NCBI GenBank assembly: GCA_949318235.1
Contig: OX439132.1
Span: forward strand, 21,158,217 to 21,222,216
DNA: 64,000 bases
Direction: 5' to 3'
DNA from: Ecdyonurus torrentis
Lineage: Eukaryota > Arthropoda > Insecta > Ephemeroptera > Heptageniidae
Part shown: one piece after another, positions 24,591 to 33,430 of the stretch
Layout: each line of letters opens with the position of its first letter
Numbering within the stretch: position 1 is the first letter of the stretch
Notes under the pieces: generated by a model
What the model was told of the DNA's origin: nothing
Database searches by the model: none
What the model saw: only the letters and a program-made list of their open reading frames with translations
Program-made: the position numbers and the translations under genes

Positions 24591-26002
24591 GGGGGATCTT
24601 TTGAAATTTTTCAGAAAACTAAAATCACCTGAATATCATTGTTGATTTTTTATTTATAGTAATAATTTCGTTTTTAAAAAATAGCAATAGTTAGATTGAT
24701 TCAGTCTAACCTTTTTTACATTTTTTTAGCACTTGTTCCATGGTCTTCAATCGTACTCCCTTCGAACGGTAATACCTTATTATAAATAATGATAATAATA
24801 ATAATGTATAAATGGCACCATAATGGTTGATGATTAAAATTAAATGACTTACAGATAATCCGAGTGGCAAGAATGAGTACCAAACTTATCCTTTGCTGGT
24901 GGTACAATGTATGAGGAAAGTCATGCTCTCGGTGAGTACAATTGATAGCACTTTTTTTTTTATCTTCAAGCTCAAATAGAAAATCATATAATAACTCAAA
25001 ATAATTTGAAAATAGTTATAATAAAGGGATTCCAATATACACCCAATTTTTTACATAACAATTTTCATAACAAATCTCGTCCCATTTTTATATAATAGTT
25101 GAATTTTGATAAACAATAATACTGTAGTTTATACACAAGAATCGGAATATATAGAGACGTAATTAATATAAATGTTTTTATTATTTTTCCAGTATTGTCC
25201 TTCACCCAACAGACCAATTATGTGTAAGTTAACTTTGTACTTGAAGTAAAATTATCAAATAAAGTTCATTTTATTCATGTCACAGTTATCTTAAAAATAA
25301 TACAAATAAAATAATAAAGGACAACGATAATTTATTTTATAGTAGTAGTAGGTATACCCATTTTTCAATTGATATATTTTTATTTACTTTATGTAGTATC
25401 TTAAGTACAATGGCAATAACATTTTCTTTTGTTTTTAGTTTCACATAACTTATTATAACCCACCTACCCACCCACCCAAACAGAAAATAAATAATTCTTT
25501 ATTTGAAGAAGAAAAAAAAATAAGCACACGAGACAATTTATTTTTTTTTTCAGCCCCTCGTTGCGGAGAACTACGAGCTAAGTTCAAGTCATGTGATCCC
25601 TTCCAACAAACTTCTGATCCTCCAGGAGCATCGCTACCTGGAATAGATGATGAAGATAACTACGAAGATGAAGAAGAAGAAGAACCCCCGAATGTACCAC
25701 CTGAGTACCCTGGAGGAATTGATGACAATCCTGGGGGTGGCTTCAATCCTGGGGGTGGTTTCAATCCTGGGGGTGGCTTTAATCCTGGAAGTGGTTTTAA
25801 TCCTGGGGGTGTTGATAATTCTGGGGGTGGTTTTAATCCTGGGGGTGGTAATAATCCTGGGGGTGGTAATAATCCTGGGGGTGGTAATAATCCTGGGGGT
25901 GGTTTTAATCCTGGGGGAACGGGGAATAATCCTGGGGGTAATTTTGGAGGTGGAACTAATTTCCCTGGTGGCAATACGGATGACGAAGAAGGAGAGTATT
26001 AA
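15962..26002 (+). CDS. Divergent Plus-C OBP-like protein C with Gly/Asn-rich tail (424 aa)
   Basis: Exons: 15962-16018, 16785-16848, 17179-17296, 17494-17578, 17957-18125, 18587-18609, 18709-18744, 23014-23140, 24730-24768, 24855-24931, 25193-25223 and 25554-26002. They total 1275 nt, in phase, with a TAA stop. I start at the ATG giving [19 protein letters not shown], a clear signal peptide. RRSKR lies at 44-48, Cys-Cys at 54-55, a Pro-rich linker at about 60-100, Cys-Cys at 113-114 and Cys131. Then follow C177, C221, C258-x8-C267-P-x10-C279, which aligns with the Plus-C core of A and B. The first Cys of the C-x3-C pair is Arg173, and the Cys expected nine residues before C258 is Tyr248. The last exon adds about 145 residues: a DE-rich stretch, then about ten [11 protein letters not shown] units. 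OBP-derived; function may have changed. Confidence 0.82.
16322..16478. repeat. Dispersed repeat, inverted relative of 5868-6095
   Basis: Shares AATTTATGCAACCCGCACAA and neighbouring sequence with the reverse complement of 5868-6095. In intron 1 of gene C. Confidence 0.65.
18412..18540. repeat. Hairpin MITE-like repeat
   Basis: Left ACTCAAAAAACCTCAGTTGA pairs with right GTAACTCAGGTTTTTTGAGT, and GGGCATGCC/GCGGCCGGGCGATAC lies in the GC-rich middle. Intron 5 of gene C. Confidence 0.7.
18760..18825. repeat. (TA)n microsatellite
   Basis: TA run just downstream of exon 7 of gene C. Confidence 0.95.
18945..21990. repeat. Large inverted repeat, ~855-bp arms, ~1.3-kb spacer
   Basis: The left arm (18945 to about 19801) is near-identical to the reverse complement of the right arm (about 21130-21990). 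Outer ends are ATATCGCTTCTCACAATTC and GAATTGTGAGAAGCGATAT. Only scattered differences are seen, for example GGGAAATCTACACG against GGGAAATCTTCACG. The spacer is AT-rich with a small hairpin (GCTTCTTCCATTTT near 20322 against AAAATGGAAGAAGC near 20387). No coding sequence or target duplication was identified. It fills most of the 4.3-kb intron 7 of gene C and would fold into a long hairpin in the pre-mRNA. Confidence 0.92.
22501..22791. mobile_element. Near-perfect hairpin MITE with TA target duplication
   Basis: Starts CACTCTAAAAA and ends TTTTTAGAGTG, with TA on each side (22499-22500 and 22792-22793). The arms pair almost fully, e.g. AGTAGCTAAATTAATGCATT against AATGCATTATTTTAGCTACT. 291 bp, non-coding, in intron 7 of gene C close to exon 8. 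Confidence 0.88.
23419..23460. repeat. (TA)n microsatellite left of a hAT-like MITE
   Basis: TA run followed by CA/TA mixed sequence up to the element at 23482. A matching TA run continues on the other side (23631-23683). Confidence 0.95.
23482..23629. mobile_element. hAT-like MITE (CAGGGGCGTATCCAGG ends)
   Basis: CAGGGGCGTATCCAGG at the left and CCTGGATACGCCCCTG at the right are perfect inverted repeats of the hAT CAGGGG type. The inside also pairs (CATAGGAAAAGGGG/CCCCTTTTCCTATG). The target duplication is obscured because both flanks are TA-rich. In intron 8 of gene C. Confidence 0.85.
23631..23683. repeat. (TA)n microsatellite right of the hAT-like MITE
   Basis: TA run directly after the MITE end, probably the other half of the microsatellite it inserted into. 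Confidence 0.93.
24501..24588. repeat. (TA)n microsatellite
   Basis: TA run with one break, upstream of exon 9 of gene C. Confidence 0.96.
25731..25965 (+). repeat. Coding minisatellite of AATCCTGGGGGTGGT units
   Basis: About a dozen 15-bp units (consensus AATCCTGGGGGTGGT, with variable TTT/TTC/AAT codons in between) encode the NPGGG repeats at the C-terminus of gene C. The frame is kept throughout and units differ by single bases, as expected for slippage under coding constraint. Confidence 0.9.
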
Positions 26003-26043
26003 AATAATAACAGATCTATATTTTAACTGCAGTATATAAAGTT

Positions 26044-26049
26044 AATAAA
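26044..26049 (+). terminator. Candidate poly(A) signal of gene C, abutting a MITE
   Basis: AATAAA lies 42 bp after the stop of gene C. Its last bases overlap the left end of the inverted-repeat element at 26048-26220. A further AATAAA-like site lies near 26370. Confidence 0.5.
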
Positions 26050-26220
26050 GGGTCGGACTGGCACTCAAGGGGCCTCGTCCGCAATAGGGGTGCATCTAGG
26101 GGCCATAAAAGGAGCGTAACGTCCTGGTTACGCCCCTTTATAGGGCCTTAGGGGCCTCTAAACAGGGGGGGGGAGCACGTCTGCTATTGCGGACCTCCTC
26201 TTATGGTCAGTCCGAGCCTG
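26048..26220. mobile_element. hAT-like MITE (AGGGTCGGACTGG ends)
   Basis: Left AGGGTCGGACTGGC and right GGTCAGTCCGAGCCTG are inverted with a few mismatches. The GC-rich middle also pairs (GGACCTC against GGGCCTCGTCC). No intact target duplication was found, so it is probably old. A weaker relative is at 58521-58748. Confidence 0.65.
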
Positions 26221-27015
26221 AACGATTGATATATTGATAGTGTATATTATGTATAAAAAGTTGTTAAATCCTTTTTGTATTCTGAATTAAGTTTTAACTT
26301 TTATGTAATATATTTTCTAAATTTAAATAACCATTTATGTAAATATTACAATTAAAACACGTACAAGTAATAAAAGTTATCTGTGGTGAAACATGTTTCA
26401 ATTTCATAAAAAAAGTTTACTGGAACTATATATAGGCCTATAATATACATTATTTGTAAGTGTCATGCATTTATGCTTAATTCTAGAGAAAGAACAGATA
26501 ATTATATTATAAATAATTTTCTATTTATTTGTAAATAGGTATTACTTGTGCTCTTTAATCTTTATTCTTCCTAAAAAATTATTTTTTTTTGGAAAAAATT
26601 AAACTTTTTTTTTTTTTAATTAAAAAATATATTATTTTATTAACAATCTAATAATAACCATAGATCATAGTATGTAATGCGAGGCCACAAATGTACAAAA
26701 CCCACTGCAATGGTACTCTGATATCCTTGCTGCTTGATGTTATTTTTTTTTTATGTACAATTTACTTACCAAACATATGAATCAGCATTGCAATAACCAC
26801 ATTTTTTTTTTAATTCTACGCACATACAGTATGTATACTGTACGTTGTATCCATTCAAGTAAAATGTAAGATTTAATTAATATACAATTTATTTATGAAT
26901 GAATTTTATTTAGAAATACATTGTATATAATATTATAATAGAGAAATCTATATATTATATTTAAATATGGAATAATTGGATGCCTTATATAGGATAATGA
27001 TAATTTTGATAAGTA

Positions 27016-27020
<5 letters not shown>

Positions 27021-27113
<93 letters not shown>

Positions 27114-27123
27114 ATATATATAC
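27021..27123. repeat. (TA)n microsatellite
   Basis: About 100 bp of TA with one ATTAT break. Confidence 0.96.
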
Positions 27124-27604
27124 ATAAATCTTTTAAGTAAATTTTATAATAATAATTAATTATCACAATGTGTTTATTGTCTATATTTGTCTTTTTGATT
27201 ATTATTTATAGAGTTAACATTATACTTCCTCGTAAAAAGAAACTGCAAAAAATCATACAACAAATTGTTCGATTATTACTTTCCAAATTATTATTAATTA
27301 GTTTTTGCTCAATAAATATATTTATATATAAAGTTTATATTTTATTTCTTCTTAAGTTTATTTAGAGTACACATTTTTAATGTTATAACTATTTTGAAAA
27401 ATATGGAAAACAATTCATAACATCTTTTCGAGGACCAACAATTTGCCTAGCCTGCAGGATAATAATTTTCTTTAACACCCAGAATAGGCGTATTTGTACG
27501 TACATTATTGTAAACAATATAATAAAAATTATTAGTTATATTACAAATAGTGAAATAGTATTTGTTGAAGTAAAATAAAGCGTTAAGAATAAATGAATTA
27601 TAAA

Positions 27605-27665
27605 TAGTTTCAGTTCAGTTTCAGTTTCTTTATTGATCAAAATACCAGTTGGTACATGTTGATTA
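27605..27665 (-). mobile_element. LINE 3' end fragment
   Basis: On the minus strand the sequence reads ATTTTGATCAATAAAGAAAC followed by repeated ACTGAA units. An AATAAA-like end with short tandem tail repeats is typical of non-LTR retrotransposon 3' termini. No coding part is attached. Confidence 0.5.
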
Positions 27666-28721
27666 AAAAAAATACATACACAAATAAATATATAAATAAC
27701 ACTTGCATAATAAATAAATAGTAGTAAAATAATAGTAATAAAAGTAATAGTAAAATGTGGTATCACAAAATCGTGTGTACGTTCATAAAATAATAATAAT
27801 GTATATAATATTATATAGACTTGACAGATTTCAGATACTGTTTTTCTTGGTCATATTTTTGTAAAAATTATATTCAATATTTCAATTGGATTAATATGAT
27901 ATTGTATTAAAATCTATAATGCACATCGTTAATATATTACGTTCTTGTACAATCACGGTATGAAAATAATAATAATAAAACATACTAAATGCATGGGCGC
28001 AGGCTCTATACCATATATTACAGAGTCTGTCTCTGTACCATATATGCAATTATGAAATGTTTTTGTATGATCATTCACAAGTTTCTAAATTTTCGTTTAC
28101 AAATTTTGAAAATTTCGTCCTCTTCTCCCCATTAAAGATCTCCGATTTCCTTTTTGGCACGTTTCTTTTATCATTGTAAAAATTAACTGTCACCAAATAC
28201 TTCGTTCTCCCCTAAATATACTATTAAACGTTATTTTTGAATAAGTGTATATTTTATTTATATTATTATATTCTTTCATGGCTTGCATAGTTCTTAGCTT
28301 GAGTTATATCTGATTTATTAGCTTGATATAATATATTATAAGTACAGTGAGTAATCCTGTATATATATTTATATTTTATTATTATATATCGTATTTATTA
28401 TTATATTCAATAAAAGTTAACATTTTCAAAATAAAATGCTAAAATATTTTGTATTTTAATTGAGCTAATTTTATATGGATGTATGTTAAACATCCTATCT
28501 TTTGTCATTATCATGATGTATAATAATACTGTATTGAAAGTATATTATTGGCAGTCCTGTATCCGCTGAAACGAATACTATTAATTTTATGCATGTCCAG
28601 GTCCACTAACAATATACGTACCGCACTGAACAAAAATATTTGAAAACCACGCGCATATACTTACAAAGTACTTTTAGTGGGCTGATTCACGTATGAGTCA
28701 TTTAATTAAAACCCAATTTCA

Positions 28722-29130
28722 ATGATAGAATATTTTTGCACTGAGAAGAAGAGGAAGTATCAGCCGCTTTCCATTGAGCTGAAGGATATGTATCGGCTGA
28801 GAAGTGTTGAAATTGTCCCCGTTGTGGTTTCTGTGAATGGTCTGGTTAGCAAAGATTGGTTAAAAGCAAGAGAAAAGTTAAACCTCGAGCACAGGCATTT
28901 ACGTGTCATGCAGAAAGCTGCAGTTCTTGGCACAGCTAACATCGTGCGCAAAGTGCTTAGTTTGTGACCCCTCTGTATACCATCTGCAGTTTCTGACATA
29001 ATTGGTACTGGATTATTCTCACCTTCACCTTGAATCAAGTAGGATTCCGGTGTTGGTGTTACAGAAGATGAAAGAAAAGAACTCATAATAATAATAATAA
29101 TAATTAATAATAAAAAATAAAAAAAAAGAG
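28722..29130 (+). pseudogene. LINE ORF2 C-terminal fragment with 3' tail
   Basis: 28722-28967 is an open frame whose end (VEIVPVVVSVNGLVSKDW ... MQKAAVLGTANIVRKVLSL, then stop) matches the conserved terminus of many animal LINE ORF2 proteins (VVPVVVGALG ... LQKAALLGTARILRKVL type). It is followed by a short 3' UTR and a (TAA)n/poly-A tail at 29083-29130. The upstream RT and endonuclease are absent, so this is a 5'-truncated copy. Confidence 0.72.
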
Positions 29131-29298
29131 TCACTGACTGCTGCCCAATCTCTGAGAAGTATGTCTCATGTACTCTACTGGTCACTTTTGGTTCTTAAAA
29201 TATATATGCTGTGTGATTCAATCTTTGATCACTACAATTAAAATAAAATTGTTTAATCAATTATATATTATATTACCTCCTATAATGAAAATATATTT

Positions 29299-29543
<245 letters not shown>

Positions 29544-29637
29544 ATATACTAGGCTCTCTAATTTTACCATATATCATGCTATTAACAACAATGAATGCAT
29601 AAGTGTTGCCTTCCAAAGTTTTTATATTATTTTTCAG

Positions 29638-29731
29638 GTCAAGTTATCGGTGCCGCGGCTTTGATTGCATTAAAATCGGAAAACTTTAATATGCAGCGAT
29701 CGCCACCCAGTACCACCCTTAAATTAATCAG
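29638..29731 (+). other. Unassigned exon-like open segment
   Basis: A 94-bp stretch preceded by TATTTTTCAG and followed by GTAGTT reads through as [19 protein letters not shown] and more, with base composition richer in G+C than its flanks. I cannot link it to a neighbouring gene or a known family. It may be part of an unrecognised transposon. Confidence 0.25.
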
Positions 29732-30088
29732 GTAGTTCTTTTCATTTTTTATGGTCATCACCTTTTGGCAGAGGTTATTACACCGGTATAACGTCGTTAT
29801 GCGTCAAATATCGGAGAACTTCTATATATCGGTCGGGTGCTGCTAACGACGACCCTTTTAAACACACCCCCGGCCTCTCATGCAGAGAGCGGGTGAATAT
29901 AACATTAAAACATTTTAAACTTTATTGTTCCTATTTTTTTTTATTATTATTATTTTTTTTTTACGCCCGATAGTTATATCGATTACTATATGCAAGCAAA
30001 ATAGGGATGAGGTTGAAAACTTCATAAATTAATAAATACGCGAGTTTTGTTCTATTCATCCTTCAAGATTCACGGACAATCCTACGAT

Positions 30089-30368
30089 GTAGGGTGTGTG
30101 CACATGACGTCAATCTGAATGCTTTTTGATGCTCTTCTTGAGCAATAAATAACATTGCTCAGCATAGGACAAACATGTAGATTTTGCGCTTTTTTTTTTT
30201 TTTTTTTTGGTTAACAGCATCAAATCAATGCTTTCAAAAATATTGCTTAGTATTTTTAAACTGGCAAAATGAGTTATTTTTCCACTCTGGCCCATGTTAT
30301 AGCGCTCGCACTTATGGTGTCGACTTTATATACTTTAACATATAGAATGAATTAATAAACCACCCTAT
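30089..30368. mobile_element. MITE, TATAGGGT family, copy 3 (diverged)
   Basis: Starts TAGGGTGTGTGCACATGACG, contains GCTCAGCATAGGACAAAC, the CTGGCAAAATGA block and GTGTCGACTTTA, and ends CACCCTATA. A detached end of the same family (GACGTCATGCGCACACACCC) is at about 31208-31229. Confidence 0.7.
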
Positions 30369-30447
30369 ACCTTTTATATAGATTTTATATGCAGGTGATG
30401 ATTCAGGATGCAGGTCAAATAATATGGTCCTTCAGGTAATTATTTAA

Positions 30448-31106
30448 GGTACTACTTTAGGGTAGGAGTGAAAATTTGTTATTATGACTTTGAATTAAGT
30501 TAAGGCTGGTGTACCCAAAAATGAAATCAAAAAAATTATATCTTAAAAACTCTCGTCGCAACAGAGCGTCAAAGTATCGCAAATGCCCCGCCCCCTAATG
30601 CTAATGAATCTATATTTGGACCCTAATTTTGAACAACTTCAAAATTTTTTCAGCGGTTAAAAAAAATACTAGCTTGTTCTTCGTGTTGATTTTTAATGAA
30701 AAATGATTTTTCAGATTTTTCTAGAACGAATCTGCCGAGAAAAAAATTATCGCAAATTGACCCATGTTAATGTGAATATGCAATCTTCATTAATTTTTTT
30801 CTCTATAAATGTCTCGTAAAAATCGTTTAAAAAGTCAAATTCATTAAAACTTGATCTATAGAACACACTAGTATTTTTTGTTTAGAAGTTGGTCAAGAAA
30901 AATTTTGCACACGGGGAGCTTGAAGTTTTGTATGTTTTGCGTGTTAAAGGGGGCGTATCCCAACGACTTTTAATGCTAATTTGCGGAAGATTTGATTTGA
31001 GCCGAAACTTTTTGGAGTATATAGAATTGTTCCTTGGTTCATTATGAACCTAAAAAGTGATATTAAATTAAATTTTACGACAACATTGCTACCCTAAAGT
31101 AGTACC
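30448..31106. mobile_element. Inverted-repeat element with TTAA target duplication
   Basis: Left end GGTACTACTTTAGGGTAG and right end CTACCCTAAAGTAGTACC are perfect inverted repeats. TTAA lies on each side (30444-30447 and 31107-31110), the signature of piggyBac-type insertion. 659 bp, no coding frame, therefore non-autonomous. Confidence 0.85.
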
Positions 31107-31309
31107 TTAAATAAATTCAAGCATAATTATATAATTTACAAAAAAGCATTTTCATGCTTTTGTATTTCTTCACAGTATATCTACTGCGTCAATGGCGCAT
31201 TTATTATGACGTCATGCGCACACACCCTATAGCGAAAACGGCAAAGATACCATATACGCAGTGCGAGTCACTGCGTTTATTATTATATATAAAATGTATA
31301 ATATGAGAT

Positions 31310-31497
31310 TTTAGTTAGAAAAGCGCCATGAATTCGCGGGTTTGAAGTTGAGCATCAAATGCGAGCGGAGGGGCGGAGATGCGCGAGAATCACCGAATCG
31401 TCCGAATCAGCGAATCACGGACATCACGGAGCGGAGATTCAACAGATTTTATGAGGAAGTGAAGTAATTTTGTCCACCTAATAAATGTCTCTGTAAG
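31310..31497 (+). other. GC-richer, CpG-containing stretch ending at a donor-like site
   Basis: This ~190-bp block has clearly higher G+C and many CG dinucleotides (GAATCGTCCGAATCAGCG region) and ends at TGTCTCTGTAAGTTTG, a good splice donor. It could be a non-coding first exon, for example of the plus-strand gene at 40.9 kb whose coding exon begins with an acceptor. It could equally be transposon sequence. Confidence 0.25.
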
Positions 31498-32055
31498 TTT
31501 GTTTTGCAATATTTTAAGTTAAATTACTGAGTTTAAATGAATTTATTAATAAGTTTTACAGGTAAGATGTTACTTCACCGGCACTCCAGCTACGATTTTG
31601 ATTTTGGCATTTTTGGAAACTAGATCGAAAATGGGATCGAAAAGGTCATTATGCATTTCTTGGGGAAATGCATAATTAGTGAGATATTCGCTAATTAAGA
31701 ACGCTAATTAATTACTAGGCGCATGCGCATAGCGATTGCCGCGAAACTTGAAAATGGCAACGTTGCAACCGAGAGCGCATGCGCACCGCGGGAAAAGTAG
31801 ATTTGCTTTAAATTTCAATCTTAGAAGTGACCGCAACTTCTAAAATGAGCTAAAATAACCATTACATCGTTATAATTTACTATTTATTTGCATATTCTGC
31901 AAGATAGTGCCTTCCTTTACTTCTCCTATAAATTTCGTGACTACATTCGGGTTAACAAGCACTAAAAATACCCATTAAATAAATATAACACCAAGTTTGG
32001 ACTATACAATGAGTTCAAAATGAAGCAAAAATGCATAGCATGTTTCAATTGACTA

Positions 32056-33265
32056 CCCACACAGCACGGTTTATCCAATAGATATTCATTGGATATCCCA
32101 ATATCCAAAATATATCCCGTCCATTTTATATGAACCTTGAATGTCTATGGGATATTTAGCTTGGATATAAAAAAACAAATCCAAAATTAATTATCTACTT
32201 ATTTTCAACCCGTTTTTTTCATGAGCTGACAATTATATTATGTTTTATTTATAATTTTAATCAATAAATATATTTTGGGATAATTTTTTTATATCCACTG
32301 GTATATCCATAGAATATGCAAGAGTGGATATATAAAATTTCACTCACAAAATTAGTTTTATTAAGAGATTTTATGATATATGTTATGAATTTATTTACCT
32401 AAAAGTTATATTTCATGCTATTTGATTTTTTTTAGTCACTTTAATATTTTAAATTCTTTATATCTATTAGATATCCCAAAAATATCCAAATATCCATAGG
32501 TATATCCACCAGGGGGCAGCGTTTATTTGTGAATTTTAAATGATGCTAATTTTTTTATATCGTGCTAAATAATTAATTTTAAAATAGTATAAAGTATGGG
32601 TTTTGTGCATTTAATTATAAGCAAACAATTCAAATCATAAAACAACTACAATTTTAATAATTAATTAACTTAATTTAATTTTGAAAATCCATCTCTAACT
32701 TTTTAAGTCAGACTGAAAAGTTGTGGTAATAATATCCTCCGAATATCCATGTTATATCCTTCAATTTCGTGTCTCAGTGGAAGACACACAACTTTAAGTC
32801 ATGAATATTTTCTGACTTGGGCAAAAACCAAAAGCCCTTCCCCCGACCTGGGGGGGGGGGGAGGGTTGGGGGTTTGCCCATGTTAAATGAAATCACACAA
32901 CTTTGACAAGTCATTAATATTTTCGGACTTGGGCACGCACACCGCACACCAATAGCACTTCCCCGGACCTGGGGGGGGGGGGGTTGGGGGTTATTATTTG
33001 CCCATGTAAAATTGGGAAAATACTGAAAACAAAGTTAAAAATACATTGCCTATATACCCCCCAACCCACAAAACCCCCAAATTTTTTCAATCATATCGCA
33101 TTTAATTTAACATTAAATGTACTTTTTTTAATATATCCCATAGATCTACATGGTATATTCCAGCGGGCGGGACATTTGGATTTTCTGTGGACCTTCAGCG
33201 GAGATAAATGGGATATATTTTGGGATATACGTAGGATATCTAAAGGTCATTCAGTGCTGTGTGGG
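32056..33265. mobile_element. Nested 1.2-kb element with TA target duplication
   Basis: Inserted in the left arm of the foldback element. Ends CCCACACAGCAC and GTGCTGTGTGGG, flanked by TA on each side. The intact right arm (around 36165-36175, read in reverse) shows the uninterrupted site GACTAGTTAA, which proves the insertion and its TA duplication. The interior has many GGATAT/ATATCC words and a GC-rich block occurring twice (about 32812-32883 and 32931-33006). No coding frame is credible. Confidence 0.9.
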
Positions 33266-33430
33266 TAGTTAAATAGTTTTCCTAAAAGATAAATTCTTCC
33301 TGAAGTTTTCCTAAAAAATTCAGGACTGGACTCCGCTATTTAGGTCTTCAAAACATTAAATTTTATTGAAATTGGAACGAGATTGCACTAAAGGTAAGTT
33401 TTCAAGTTTCATAATTATTTTAAAATTAGT

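Larger units (their letters stand above)
26221..28721. other. Gene-free AT-rich stretch
   Basis: I find no splice-flanked or conserved coding sequence here. It holds poly-A/T tracts, a (TA)n run (27021-27123) and a LINE 3' tail (27605-27665). Confidence 0.6.

Noticed and set aside
25660..25974. Minus-strand Pro/Leu-rich open frame
   Set aside because: It is the antisense of the NPGGG-coding repeat in the last exon of gene C.
33000..33268. 94-residue plus-strand open frame
   Set aside because: It lies wholly inside the nested TA-duplicating element and is made of its ATATCC words. No similarity is recognised.
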